A stretch of 64,000 nt of DNA from Corallococcus sp. AS-1-6 (GCF_020037015.1 NZ_JAIQDE010000002.1:372001-436000); one strand, 5' to 3'; shown: positions 27,476 through 36,840, counted from the first letter of the stretch. Numbers and translations are program-made. Notes: generated by a model from the sequence alone, not told the origin.

Positions 27476-30163
27476 CTATCCACCCGACCCGAAGGATCCG
27501 AATCCGGCCACACTCAGGTTCACGCCGGCGAACTCCGGCGACTGGTTGCGCCGCAGGATCACCACCCCCTCGATACGCCAGCAGTCACAGGCGGGTCCAT
27601 ACGACACGCCAAAGGTCTGCTGCGCAAGGGGCTGACTTTCCTGGGTAATCAGATCCTTATAAAGCGGTTGCACCAACGCTTCGTATCGCAACCCGAGCCC
27701 GAATCCGAGCTTGATTCGCGTACCGACAGTGAGTGCCTGCGCCCGCTCGGTCGGAGAGGGGTCGACCTGGTCATTGTGGGACGGCAGGGGACGAGGTGCG
27801 TCTCCTACCAGCATGTCCACTCCCCGACGGACGAAATCGGGTCCCTGTGCCAGGGGATCCAACCCACGATCAATTGACAATTGTTTCACGGCCAGCAGGT
27901 CGTCGTAGCGGGCGTACAGCGCGTTGCCCTTGCCGTTGTCGATGGTGAAGTCGGCGGACAACTGGGTGATGTCGAGCGTCGTGGGATCCATGCGCACGAG
28001 CCCGCCCGCGGTGAGGACCCCGGCGCTGGCGGACAGGCGGGCGAAGGTGTCGCGCAGCACGCTGCCCTGCACGCTGTCCCGGCCCGCGACGGGCGAGATG
28101 CGAGACAGGTCAAAGCCCTGGCCGATGCGCAGGCGCAGCGGTTCGCGGGTGGAGGGCCCCTTGCGGACGCGCAGCGTCTGGTCCACGGCGACCACGGCGT
28201 GGAGGAAGCCGCGCACGCTGCCGTCGGACTGGAGCGGCACGGCGGAGTCCCATTCGTCATAGACGAGCGGCACGGTGCCGGTGCCGCCGCCGTTGAGGGC
28301 GGTGAGCCCGTGGCCCCAGCCGCCGGGCACGTAGCGCAGGGCCACGGACGGGGACACCGTGTGCCGGTAGAGCGTGTCCCGGTCCACGAAGGTGCGCGCC
28401 AGTTGCGAGTCCAGCACCAGGTCCGCCAGCGCATAGCCGCGCGCGGCGGTGCGGCCGGAGACCTCGCCCACGGACACGTCCTGGCGCAGCGCCACGGAGG
28501 GCGTCAGCCGGCCCCAGTCGCCCAGCCCGTAGGACGTGGACAGGCGCGGGGCCAGCGACACGCGATCGCGTCCCTCGCGCTCGGTGGGGTCCAGGCGGCC
28601 GTTGCCCTCCAGCTCATCGGGTACGCCTCCGCTCTCCAGGGGCGTGCCCTCGGGGCGCCAGGCGCCGTTGAGGGAGAAGAGCCCGTCGGAGCCGTCGTCC
28701 GCGAAGCCGCCGCTGCGCAGGGGCGCCAGCCGGCTGTACTCCACCTGCATGCCGCCCATCACCCGCCCGCCGAAGAGGGGCCGCTGGGGCAGCGCCAGGG
28801 TGATGCCCGGCAGGCGCTGGAACGTCGTGGGGCCGTGGGGGTTGGTGGCGACGTTGTCCGCCGTGGCCACGGCGGGGATGGTGTTCGTCTGGAAGAAGCG
28901 GAACGGGTAGCGCAGGTCCTGGCGCAGCGACACGTCCAGCCCCAGGTAGCGGTCGTCACGGCGCTGGTACACCATGGCGGTGCTGCGCAGGTAGTTGGTG
29001 TTCTGCACCAGCAGGTCGGCGGTGAGGTCGCGCGTGTAGAAGCCGTCCGACACGAAGTACGCGTCCACGCGGTCGTGCCAGCCGTCACCCAGGTCCTGGG
29101 TGTGCTGCCAGGACGCCTCGCCGCGCAGGCCCCGCTTCTCGTCGACGATCTCCGACGTGTAGTCGCGCACGCCGGGAGCGACCTCCCGGTAGACGCGGAG
29201 GAAGTCGTAGGTCGTGGGGTTCAACCGGGGGCGGAGGTCGTAGAGGAAGCCCAGCGTGGCCCGGCCGCGCGTGCGGTCGCTGGGGACGTAGCGGAACTCG
29301 GTGAGCAGCCGGGGGCCCTTCACGCCGTTGGTGCGGGGCTCGCGGATCTCCCGCCCCTCGCGCTGGGTGTAGAACGCGTTCGTGACGTCGCCGCCGCCCG
29401 TGTAGATGCCCGGCGTGAACGTCAGGTCGTAGCTCTCCCCCAGCGTGACGAAGACGGGCTGCTCCAGCCCGAAGCCGTTGAGGCCGGAGTTGGACGGACG
29501 GGGGATGAGCAGGCCGGTGCGGCGCTCGGCCAGGGGCAGGTACAGCCACGGCAGCGCGAACACCGGCACCGAGCGCACGTACACCACGGGCCAGGTGAGG
29601 ATGGCGCGCTCGCCCATCTTCACGTTGGCCTCCTTCGCCTCCACGCGCCAGCCCGGCTCGCCCGGGCCGCACTGGCACGGGGTGAAGGCCAGGCCGTCCA
29701 CGGAGAAGGCCGTCTCGCCGGTGCGGCGGATGCGCGTGCCGCTCATGAGGACGGGCGTCTCCCCCAGCTTGCGCAGCTCGTCCGGCGTCTTGGCGGCCTG
29801 GAGCGCTTCGGGGGTGACGCCCTTCTTCTGCATGAAGAGGCCGCCCTTCACGTTGGCCTCGTTGGAGCGCAGGTCCACGCGCACGTCGTCCGCGATGGCG
29901 GCCATCAGGCCGCTGACGAACATCACGTTGCCGGTGGCGGTGGCCACCTGCGTGGCCTCGCTGTACGTGACCTCGTCCGCGCGCAGCACGTTGGGGCCGC
30001 TGCGCAGCTCGCAGTGGCCCCGGGCGGTGAGGATGTCGTTCTCGTAGACGACGTAATCGGCCGCGAGCTCCACGACCTCGCCGGTGGGCAGCTCCACCTG
30101 CGTGGCCAGCGGAATCTGGGCCGACACCCAGAGCGTCAGGACGACCGGGGCAAGGAAGGTCAT
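27476..30163 (-). CDS. lptD: LPS-assembly protein LptD (OstA) homologue
   Basis: LptD is the outer-membrane beta-barrel that inserts lipopolysaccharide. This 895-aa protein has a signal peptide (VVLTLWVSAQ), an N-terminal OstA-like domain (QVELPTGEVVELAADYVVYENDILTARGHCELRSG), a conserved Cys pair (FTPCQCGPGEPGW) and a long barrel ending with aromatic residues near the C-terminus (FGSFGSGG). The cysteine pair matches delta-proteobacterial LptD. It follows the AMIN gene by 51 nt. From about residue 757 (27893 onward) the codons become AT-richer than those of the rest of the gene. Confidence 0.86.
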   Translation of the reverse strand: MTFLAPVVLTLWVSAQIPLATQVELPTGEVVELAADYVVYENDILTARGHCELRSGPNVLRADEVTYSEATQVATATGNVMFVSGLMAAIADDVRVDLRSNEANVKGGLFMQKKGVTPEALQAAKTPDELRKLGETPVLMSGTRIRRTGETAFSVDGLAFTPCQCGPGEPGWRVEAKEANVKMGERAILTWPVVYVRSVPVFALPWLYLPLAERRTGLLIPRPSNSGLNGFGLEQPVFVTLGESYDLTFTPGIYTGGGDVTNAFYTQREGREIREPRTNGVKGPRLLTEFRYVPSDRTRGRATLGFLYDLRPRLNPTTYDFLRVYREVAPGVRDYTSEIVDEKRGLRGEASWQHTQDLGDGWHDRVDAYFVSDGFYTRDLTADLLVQNTNYLRSTAMVYQRRDDRYLGLDVSLRQDLRYPFRFFQTNTIPAVATADNVATNPHGPTTFQRLPGITLALPQRPLFGGRVMGGMQVEYSRLAPLRSGGFADDGSDGLFSLNGAWRPEGTPLESGGVPDELEGNGRLDPTEREGRDRVSLAPRLSTSYGLGDWGRLTPSVALRQDVSVGEVSGRTAARGYALADLVLDSQLARTFVDRDTLYRHTVSPSVALRYVPGGWGHGLTALNGGGTGTVPLVYDEWDSAVPLQSDGSVRGFLHAVVAVDQTLRVRKGPSTREPLRLRIGQGFDLSRISPVAGRDSVQGSVLRDTFARLSASAGVLTAGGLVRMDPTTLDITQLSADFTIDNGKGNALYARYDDLLAVKQLSIDRGLDPLAQGPDFVRRGVDMLVGDAPRPLPSHNDQVDPSPTERAQALTVGTRIKLGFGLGLRYEALVQPLYKDLITQESQPLAQQTFGVSYGPACDCWRIEGVVILRRNQSPEFAGVNLSVAGFGSFGSGG

Positions 30164-30214
30164 GCGGGAGGCGTGGGCGGTGGGCGCCGTGCCGGCAACG
30201 GCGCCCGACCCGTC

Positions 30215-31735
30215 CTACCGGCCCGGACGCGGGAAGTCGAGGGTGATGAGGCCGCCTTCCTGGCGTGTCTCATAACGAACCCCCTGCTTGAGCTGGATGA
30301 CGACGCGCACCGACTGGCCCGCGTTGGAGAACGCCTCCACCCGAGACACGGCCGACGGGAAGAAGTGCGTGTCCAGGGGCAGCGTGTTGTTGGACTCCAC
30401 CACGCGCGTGTTCTCCAGCTCCAGCACCACCTGGTTGCCGGAGCCGTTCACCGTGTAGCGCACCGGCTCGTTGGTGCGCACGAAGACGCGCGAGCTGTCC
30501 GGCTGCTGCTGGAAGCCAATCTGCGTCATCGTCTTGCGCCGCAACGACACCGCGCCCCCGCCGCTCTCGCGAGACGTGGACGCGGCGCTGCCCTGGCTGG
30601 GGCGGGCGCGCGACTCACGGGCCGCCACGGCCTGCTCGCGGCGCTCACGGGCCTCCGCCGCGCGCTGGCGCTTCGCCTCGGCGGCGGCCTCGCGGGCCGA
30701 CTGCTGCTCCTCGCGGCGGGCCTGCGCGGCGGCCTGGCGCTCCTCATCCTTCTGGCGCTTCGCCTCGGCGGCGGCCTGCGCGGCGGCGCGCTTCTGCTCC
30801 GCGGCCGTCTTCGCGGAGGCCTGGCGCTCCTCGGCGGCGGCCTGGGCGGCGGCGCGCTTCTCCTCCGCGGCGGCCTGGGCGGCGGCGCGCTTCTCGTCGG
30901 CGGCGGCCTTCGCGTCCTCTTCCCGCTGGCGCTTCTGGTCGGCGGCGGCCTGCGCGCTGGCGCGGCGTTCGTCCTCGGCGCGCTTCGCGGCGGCCTGGGC
31001 CTCCTCCTCCTGACGCTTGCGCTCCGCGGCGGCGGCCTGCTCCGACGCGCGGCGCTCTTCATCCTGGCGCTTCGCGGCGGCCTGGGCCTCCTCCTGGCGC
31101 TTGCGCTCCGCGTCCGCGTCCGCCTTGGCGCGGGCGGCGGCCTCGGCGGCGGCCTTCTCCTGGGCCTCGCGCTCCGCCCGGGCGGCGTCCGCGGCGGCCT
31201 TCACGGCCTTCTCCTGCGCCTCCCGGTCCGACGCGGCGGCGCGGGCCGCGTCCTGCGCGTTGGAGCCGGCCTGGGTGTTGGCCGCGGCGGTCCCCTGCGC
31301 GGGGGCGCCCTGCCCTTCCGCGGGGGTGAGCTGCGCGACGGCCGCGTTGCCCCCGCCGCCCAGGACCTTCACCACCAGCTTGTTACCGGAGGCCTGGATG
31401 TCCGTCTCCACCTCGCGCTCATAGCCGATGAGGATGCGCGCGATGGACGAGGACTCCGTGCCATAGGCCTGCGTGCGGATGCCCGTCACGGTGCCATTGC
31501 CCACCGGCAGCTCCTCGGGCACGTCCTTGAAGACGGCGCCGGACACGTCGATGACGAGCCGGGGCGGGTCCGTCATGGTGAAGCTGTTGAAGTCCGCCTT
31601 CTTGCTGCCGGTGATCTCCACCGTTCCGCCGCTCACGGTGACGGACGTGATGGTGTTGAAGTCCACCGGCTGCTGAGCCAGCGCCACCAGGGGCACCAGC
31701 CACAACCCGAGCAGTGACACCGCCAAGCCCTTCAT
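30215..31735 (-). CDS. Exported AMIN-domain protein with central alanine-rich coiled coil
   Basis: This 506-aa protein has a signal peptide (LAVSLLGLWLVPLVALA), an AMIN-like domain (about 23-128, IVTGIRTQAYGTESSSIARILI), an Ala/Glu/Lys/Arg-rich coiled coil (about 161-378) and a second AMIN-like domain (about 402-506, RVFVRTNEPVRYTVNGSGNQVVLELENTRV). AMIN domains occur in periplasmic cell-wall proteins such as PilQ and AmiC. The ATG has GGGAG 6 nt upstream; an ATG 18 nt earlier is less likely. It lies upstream of lptD and may be co-transcribed. The architecture, two AMIN domains separated by a coiled coil, suggests an envelope-spanning tether. Confidence 0.8.
   Translation of the reverse strand: MKGLAVSLLGLWLVPLVALAQQPVDFNTITSVTVSGGTVEITGSKKADFNSFTMTDPPRLVIDVSGAVFKDVPEELPVGNGTVTGIRTQAYGTESSSIARILIGYEREVETDIQASGNKLVVKVLGGGGNAAVAQLTPAEGQGAPAQGTAAANTQAGSNAQDAARAAASDREAQEKAVKAAADAARAEREAQEKAAAEAAARAKADADAERKRQEEAQAAAKRQDEERRASEQAAAAERKRQEEEAQAAAKRAEDERRASAQAAADQKRQREEDAKAAADEKRAAAQAAAEEKRAAAQAAAEERQASAKTAAEQKRAAAQAAAEAKRQKDEERQAAAQARREEQQSAREAAAEAKRQRAAEARERREQAVAARESRARPSQGSAASTSRESGGGAVSLRRKTMTQIGFQQQPDSSRVFVRTNEPVRYTVNGSGNQVVLELENTRVVESNNTLPLDTHFFPSAVSRVEAFSNAGQSVRVVIQLKQGVRYETRQEGGLITLDFPRPGR
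30602..31255 (-). repeat. Degenerate Ala/Glu/Arg/Lys-rich repeats coding for a coiled coil
   Basis: This segment codes residues about 161-378 of the AMIN protein. It is built from degenerate repeats of the type AAAQAAAEEKRA and AQAAAKRxExERRA. The biased codons (GCC/GCG, GAG, CGC) make it a low-complexity DNA tract and a site for expansion or contraction. Confidence 0.7.
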
Positions 31736-31833
31736 CGACCACTCCCGTGACATGCGTCAGAAGACAGACGCGCGCGAAATTATCACGCACCCGGGAGGCA
31801 CCAACTTTTCAGTCCGGCCGGAACGTCCGCGCT

Positions 31834-33105
31834 TCAACGCAAGCGCGGCATGGACGGCGAGCGCGTGCGGTGCGTGCGGGTGTATTCGATGAGGTTCTTG
31901 ATGTCGTAGCAGATCTGCCGGATGTCGTGCCCCATGGTGAGCTCGACGTGGCTGTTGCCCTTCACCGGGCGCCACAGCAGGTACTCGCTCTTCGCGGCGC
32001 GGTACACGCTGCGCGTGGACTCCACGGACGCCAGCGGATCCATGTCCCCGAAGATGATGGCCATGGGGATCTCAATCTTCCCGAAGCCGCGCTTGAAGTC
32101 GTAGTCCGTGCGGTAGCAGACCATCTCGCCGCGGCGGATCCACCGGGCGAACTGTTCAATCACCTTGCGGGGCTCGCGCTCGCCGCCCTCGCGCAGGAGC
32201 CACCGGATGTCATCGCGGCTGACACGCTCCGTGTTGATGAGCCGGTTCAGCTTGCGCGTGAAGCGCTGATACAGCGCGGACTCATCCGCGTGCGCCAACT
32301 GGCGCTCCACCCACTTGAGCACCACGTCCACCGGCACCGCGTTGAACACGAGCGGCTTGGGCGCGTCCGGCTCCAGGCGCTTCTGGAGCGCGGGGCTGAA
32401 GGCGCCCGCCCCCTTCGCCAGCAGCGAGCGGCCCACCGAGGACGCGCGGCGGTTCAGGTTCAGCCCGCCCAGCGTCATGTCCACCGCGCCCGCGAGCAGC
32501 GGCGAGCCGTGCGCCAGCATGCGCAGGAGCATGAAGCCGCGCCCCAGGTCCGCGGGCGACCCGATGGTGATGAGCCCCTCGAAGTCGTCGTGGATGCCGG
32601 CGTAGCCGTAGCCCAGCATGCCGCCCATGGAGTGGCCGCAGTAGAAGACGCGCTCGCGCCGGGTGATGCGCTTGACGCCGGAGACGGCCGCCGGCAGGTC
32701 ATAGAGGAAGTAGCTGTCCAGGTCCCAGCCGTAGTCCAGGTCCTGCGGCAGCGGGCGCTTGAAGCGCTCCGCGCGCTCCTTCTGGAAGGCGATGGAGCTC
32801 TTGCCGTGCCCGCGCAGCTCCAGGATGTGGATGTCCACGCCGAAGAAGAGCAGGTTCTTGACGAACTGGCCGCTCGTCCACGTGTGCCGGTTCTGGGAGA
32901 AGCCGTGCACCAGGAGCAGCGGCTCACCGAACAGCGGCTGCGCGAACGCCTGTTTCACCGGCCGGTAGCGCGTGATGACGAGCGACCAGCCGTCCGCCGT
33001 CTCCACCACGTAGTTGGTCTTGGAGTACAACGCCCGGAAATCGACCTCATCGACGGTGGGCATCGGAGGTCCCGGAAGCGCTGATCTCCAGTCCGGCAGG
33101 CGCAT
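31834..33105 (-). CDS. Alpha/beta hydrolase, lipase- or PHA-synthase-like
   Basis: The 423-aa protein has LLLVHGFSQNRHTW, the oxyanion-hole region, and GHSMGGMLGYGYAGIHDD as the nucleophile elbow. FGDMDPLASVESTRSVY contains the likely catalytic Asp, and a GNSHVELTMG segment gives the His. The layout resembles lysophospholipases and PhaC-like hydrolases; the precise substrate is unknown. Alternative starts exist at 33105 and 33063; neither has a strong ribosome-binding site. It follows folC by 18 nt and probably belongs to its operon. Confidence 0.75.
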   Translation of the reverse strand: MRLPDWRSALPGPPMPTVDEVDFRALYSKTNYVVETADGWSLVITRYRPVKQAFAQPLFGEPLLLVHGFSQNRHTWTSGQFVKNLLFFGVDIHILELRGHGKSSIAFQKERAERFKRPLPQDLDYGWDLDSYFLYDLPAAVSGVKRITRRERVFYCGHSMGGMLGYGYAGIHDDFEGLITIGSPADLGRGFMLLRMLAHGSPLLAGAVDMTLGGLNLNRRASSVGRSLLAKGAGAFSPALQKRLEPDAPKPLVFNAVPVDVVLKWVERQLAHADESALYQRFTRKLNRLINTERVSRDDIRWLLREGGEREPRKVIEQFARWIRRGEMVCYRTDYDFKRGFGKIEIPMAIIFGDMDPLASVESTRSVYRAAKSEYLLWRPVKGNSHVELTMGHDIRQICYDIKNLIEYTRTHRTRSPSMPRLR

Positions 33106-33123
33106 GTCGCAAAGTTACTGCTG

Positions 33124-34440
33124 CTACCGCATCGCGCCAAGGCTTCGGTCAACCCATCGCTTCACGGCGCCTACCAGGAACAGTGAGCCTGTAGCGAGCA
33201 CGACGCCATCTGGACGACCCACTGCATCGGCCCTCGCTCCGGCAAGTGCGTCCTCCAGGGAGGCGTGCGCGACGACCCGTGAACACAAAGCCCCGGCTTC
33301 CGCCATGTATCGCTCCGGGGCAAGCGAGCGCGGCGTGTCCAGCGGCGTGAGGTGCACGGAGGCCGCCAGCGGGAACAGCGCCCGCATCATCGGCCCCCGG
33401 TCCTTGTCCGCCACCACCCCGAACACCAGGTGCAACGGCCGCCCGGCGTAGAGGGCGCGCAGGGCCTCCAGCAGCACCGCCACGCCCGCCGGGTTGTGGG
33501 CCCCGTCCACCACCACCGTCGGGCCCTGGGCCACCTCCTCCAGGCGCCCCGGCCAGCGCGCGGTGGCCAGGCCCTCGCGCGCGGCCTCCGGCGTCACCGC
33601 CACGCCCCGGGCCCGGAGGGCCTCCAGGCAGGCCAGGGCCACGGCCGCGTTCTGACGCTGATACGGCCCGCGCAGCGCGAGCGTGAGACCCTCCAGCGAC
33701 CAGCCGGGTCCCCGATACGAGAGCGTCCCATCGGCCCCGGGGACGATGCCGAAGTCGCGGCCCTCCACCTGGACGGGCACGGCCAGCGCCTCCGCGCGGC
33801 GCAGGAGCGCGTCCAGGGCCTCCGGCTCCTGCCGGGACAGCACCACCGGGACGCCCGGCTTGAAGATGCCGGCCTTCTCCCCGGCGATCTCGCGGAGCGT
33901 GTGGCCCAGGTACTCCATGTGGTCGAAGGACACGGGGGTGACGCAGGTGACGACGGGGTCCGCGGCGGTGGTGGCGTCCAGCCGGCCGCCCAGGCCCGTC
34001 TCCAGCACGGCCACGTCCACGCGCTCGCGGGAGAAGTGCCAGAGCGCGACCACGGTGCCGAACTCGAAGTACGTCATCGGGTCCGACAGCGCGGAGGGGT
34101 AGCGCTCCAGGACCTCCAGGATGCGCTGGCCGAAGACGGCGTCCGGGATGTCCGCGCCGGACACGCGGATCCGTTCGTTCACGCGCACCAGGTGCGGGGA
34201 CGTGTAGAGCCCCACGCGGTGCCCGGCGGCCTCCAGCGCCCGCGCCACGAAGGCGCAGGTGCTGCCCTTGCCGTTGGTGCCGGCGACGTGCAGCGCCGGG
34301 TAGTCGCGCTCGGGATGGCCGAGCGCGGCGAGCGCGTCCCGCACCCGCTCCAGGCCCAGCTTGATGCCGGAGGGGTTGAGCGCCTGGAAGAAGCGCAGGG
34401 CCTCTTCCGGAGTCCGGGGGGCGGCGCGGGGCGCGTCCAT
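33124..34440 (-). CDS. folC: Folylpolyglutamate synthase / dihydrofolate synthase
   Basis: FolC adds glutamates to folates in the cytoplasm. The protein of 438 aa contains HVAGTNGKGSTCAFVARAL (P-loop), GLYTSPHLVRVNERIRV, VLETGLGGRLDATTA, FDHMEYLGHT and VVVDGAHNPAGV, the usual motifs in order. It overlaps no neighbour; accD ends 19 nt before its start. The last 70 or so codons use less GC-rich codons, resembling the end of lptD. The family is certain. Confidence 0.93.
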   Translation of the reverse strand: MDAPRAAPRTPEEALRFFQALNPSGIKLGLERVRDALAALGHPERDYPALHVAGTNGKGSTCAFVARALEAAGHRVGLYTSPHLVRVNERIRVSGADIPDAVFGQRILEVLERYPSALSDPMTYFEFGTVVALWHFSRERVDVAVLETGLGGRLDATTAADPVVTCVTPVSFDHMEYLGHTLREIAGEKAGIFKPGVPVVLSRQEPEALDALLRRAEALAVPVQVEGRDFGIVPGADGTLSYRGPGWSLEGLTLALRGPYQRQNAAVALACLEALRARGVAVTPEAAREGLATARWPGRLEEVAQGPTVVVDGAHNPAGVAVLLEALRALYAGRPLHLVFGVVADKDRGPMMRALFPLAASVHLTPLDTPRSLAPERYMAEAGALCSRVVAHASLEDALAGARADAVGRPDGVVLATGSLFLVGAVKRWVDRSLGAMR

Positions 34441-34459
34441 GCGTGGAGGGTCCGCCGCC

Positions 34460-35311
34460 CTACCCCAGCATGCCGAGGATCTGCCCCAGCTTCGCGCGCA
34501 GGTCCTTGCGGTGGACGATGGCGTCGATCATCCCGTGGTCCAGCAGGAACTCCGAGCGCTGGAAGCCCTCCGGCAGCTTCTGGCGGATGGTCTGCTCGAT
34601 CACGCGCGGGCCGGCGAAGCCGATGAGGGCCTTGGGCTCCGCGAGGATGATGTCGCCCAGCCAGGAGAAGGACGCGGCCACGCCGCCCGTGGTGGGGTTG
34701 AGCATCACGGAGACGTACGGCTTGCCGCTGGTGCGGAAGCGGGCGATGGCCGCGGACGTCTTCGCCATCTGCATCAGGGAGAAGATGCCCTCCTGCATGC
34801 GCGCGCCGCCGGAGGCGGAGAACACCACCGCGGGGCACTTGAGCTCGAAGGCGCGCTCGAACACGCGCGTGACCTTCTCCCCCACCACGGAGCCCATGGA
34901 GCCGCCCATGAACTCGAAGACGAAGCAGCCCACGGAGACGGGGTGGCCCTCGATGCGGCCCACGCCGGAGATGAACGCGTCGTTCTCCTCCAGGTTCTTG
35001 CGCGTGGACTTGAGCCGGTCCTTGTACTTCTTGGAGTCGGTGAAGCCGAGCGGGTCCTGGGGCTCCAGCTCCTTGTCGAACTCCTCGAAGGAGTCCGGAT
35101 CCAGCGTGGCCGCCAGCCGCGCGCGAGCCGTCCACGCGTGGTGGTGCTCACAGTGCATGCACACCATCCAGTTCTTCTCGAGCTCCTGGCGGTAGATGAT
35201 CTCGTCGCACTGCTCGCACTTGGCCCAGAGGCCCTGCATGCGGGAGGGCTGGGGCTCGGCGGCTTTCTCTTCGTCGACGGCGATGCGGGGCTTCTTGGAG
35301 AACCAGGCCAT
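34460..35311 (-). CDS. accD: Acetyl-CoA carboxylase carboxyltransferase subunit beta
   Basis: AccD transfers CO2 from biotin to acetyl-CoA, the first committed step of fatty acid synthesis. The 283-aa protein has the N-terminal zinc ribbon (Cys32, Cys35, Cys51, Cys54 in CEQCDEI and CMHCEHHH) and carboxyltransferase motifs (SASGGARMQEGIFSLMQMAKT, GGVAASFSWLGDIILAEPKA, FAGPRVIEQTI). The length is near that of the E. coli protein. It precedes folC, an order common in bacteria. Confidence 0.96.
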   Translation of the reverse strand: MAWFSKKPRIAVDEEKAAEPQPSRMQGLWAKCEQCDEIIYRQELEKNWMVCMHCEHHHAWTARARLAATLDPDSFEEFDKELEPQDPLGFTDSKKYKDRLKSTRKNLEENDAFISGVGRIEGHPVSVGCFVFEFMGGSMGSVVGEKVTRVFERAFELKCPAVVFSASGGARMQEGIFSLMQMAKTSAAIARFRTSGKPYVSVMLNPTTGGVAASFSWLGDIILAEPKALIGFAGPRVIEQTIRQKLPEGFQRSEFLLDHGMIDAIVHRKDLRAKLGQILGMLG

Positions 35312-35380
35312 GAGGCCCGGGGGTTAATCCGCCCGCCTTTGGCCGTCAATACCCGCGTACGCCGCGCCGCGGCACGTCCC

Positions 35381-36136
35381 CTAGAACTGGAACGTCTCGC
35401 CCAGCTCCAGGACGTTCACGGGCAGCGGGGCCAGCTCCTTCTTGAGCTGGGTCACGAAGGCGGGCTTCAGGTGGTAGAGCATCACCTGGGCGCCGTTGCG
35501 CTCGAACTTGCGCAGCTCCGAGCCCACGGTGGCGGGCGTCAGGTGGCCGGAGATGTCCGCCAGGGCCTGGAGGCTGTTGGGGAAGCTGGTCTCCAAAAGC
35601 AGCGCCTTCAGGTTCTTCGTGGCGTTGAGCGCCTTCCACAGCTTGTCCGTGGGGCCGGTGTCGCCGCTCATGGCCAGCGCGGACTTCCCGTCGCTGATGA
35701 TGAAGGCGCACGACTCCACGGGGTGGCTCACCGGCACGCTCTTCACGGTGTAGGGGCCCACCTGGAAGGTGCTGCCGGCGCGGAAGGTCTTGATGGCCAG
35801 GACGGGCTTGTGGCGCGTGGGGATGCGCGTGAAGTCCGGCCACAGCGCGTTGTTGAACATGTTCTCGCGCAGCGCCTTGGCGCACTCGCGGGAGGCATGG
35901 ATGGTGACGGGCTTGTCCCGGCGGCCGATGACCAGGTCGGCCAGCAGCGGCAGGTCCTTCACGTGGTCGAAGTGGCTGTGGCCGACGAGGATGTCGTCGA
36001 CCTTGCAGAGCTGATCCAGCGAGAGCGTGCCGGTGAGTGCGCCCGCGTCGAGCGCGAGCACGTCGTCCACGAGGAAGCAGGTGCTCCTGCACGTGGGAAG
36101 CTCGCCGCCGTGGCACCCGAGGACTTGCAGCTTCAC
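35381..36136 (-). CDS. Class II 3',5'-cyclic-nucleotide phosphodiesterase (metallo-beta-lactamase fold)
   Basis: The 251-aa protein contains VGHSHFDHVKDLP (residues 53-58 for HSHFDH), VSHPVESCAFII and SGDTGPTDKLW, the metal ligands of the metallo-beta-lactamase fold. The HxHxDH segment with its following residues matches the class II PDE signature, which is found in the yeast low-affinity PDE1 and in Vibrio CpdP and degrades cAMP. The start is 1 nt after the stop of the Crp-like gene, so they are one operon. I infer that the enzyme lowers the second messenger seen by that regulator; the substrate itself is not proven. Confidence 0.8.
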   Translation of the reverse strand: MKLQVLGCHGGELPTCRSTCFLVDDVLALDAGALTGTLSLDQLCKVDDILVGHSHFDHVKDLPLLADLVIGRRDKPVTIHASRECAKALRENMFNNALWPDFTRIPTRHKPVLAIKTFRAGSTFQVGPYTVKSVPVSHPVESCAFIISDGKSALAMSGDTGPTDKLWKALNATKNLKALLLETSFPNSLQALADISGHLTPATVGSELRKFERNGAQVMLYHLKPAFVTQLKKELAPLPVNVLELGETFQF

Positions 36137-36137
36137 G

Positions 36138-36788
36138 CTAGAGGTCTCCGAACTTCCACTTCATCTCGAGGTAGTTGAGGAAGTCATGCAGCCGGGCCGT
36201 GTCATACACGGTCACCCTGTCACCGCTGCGCTCGATGAGGCCCGCGCGCTCTAGGCGCTCCAGCATGCTGCGCACCGCGGGCTCGCCCACGCCGATCTGC
36301 CGGGGCATCTCCCGGATGGCGAAGTCCACCTCCACGCCCTCCTCCAGCGGCCGGCCGCGCGTCTGGCAGGCCTGGAGGATCTGATGCACGACGCGGCTGG
36401 CGGGGTCGCCGTGGAGCAGGTTCTCGATCTGGGCGTCCGCCTCCGACAGGCGCTCGGCCAGCTTCTTGATCATCCGGACGGCGATCTCCGCGTTGCCGCG
36501 GATCATCGCCTCGAAGGTCTTGGGGTCGATGACGAGCAGCTTCGCGTCGTCATGCACGACGGCGGAGGCGTTCCGGGGCTTGTTGGAGATGATGGCCATC
36601 TCCCCGAAGAATTCGCCCGGGCCCAGCACGGCGAGCACCTTCTCCACGTCGCGCACGCGCTTGGAGATGGCGATCTTCCCGGACTGGATGACGAACATCT
36701 CCTTGCCGATCTCTCCCTCGCGGAAGAGCTCGGTGCCCTTGGGGAACTCCTTGCCAAAACGTTGAAAGAGGGTTTCCTCGGCGCCCAT
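36138..36788 (-). CDS. Crp/Fnr-family cyclic-nucleotide-responsive regulator
   Basis: This 216-aa protein has an N-terminal cyclic-nucleotide-binding domain ([35 protein letters not shown]) and a C-terminal winged helix ([41 protein letters not shown]). The FGEMA...PRNASA segment retains the phosphate-binding Glu and Arg of Crp-like proteins, so it probably binds cAMP or cGMP. It starts the phosphodiesterase operon and is divergent from purM. Such a pair could form a feedback loop. The site it binds is not known. Confidence 0.88.
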   Translation of the reverse strand: MGAEETLFQRFGKEFPKGTELFREGEIGKEMFVIQSGKIAISKRVRDVEKVLAVLGPGEFFGEMAIISNKPRNASAVVHDDAKLLVIDPKTFEAMIRGNAEIAVRMIKKLAERLSEADAQIENLLHGDPASRVVHQILQACQTRGRPLEEGVEVDFAIREMPRQIGVGEPAVRSMLERLERAGLIERSGDRVTVYDTARLHDFLNYLEMKWKFGDL

Positions 36789-36820
36789 CTGGCCCGCGAG
36801 TCAATCAGCCCCCACCCCAC

Positions 36821-36840
36821 CGGTCAAATATCCCAGACCG
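36821..36840. promoter_or_regulatory. Short inverted repeat in the Crp-purM intergenic region
   Basis: CGGTC and GACCG arms are separated by 10 bp in the 152-bp divergent region. It could be an operator for the Crp-like protein or for a purine regulator. It is short enough to arise by chance. Confidence 0.25.

Noticed and set aside
27881-31717. Very long open frame on the plus strand (about 1,280 codons) opposite lptD and the AMIN gene
   Set aside because: It is an antisense shadow of two convincing minus-strand genes; its product is low-complexity and matches no fold.
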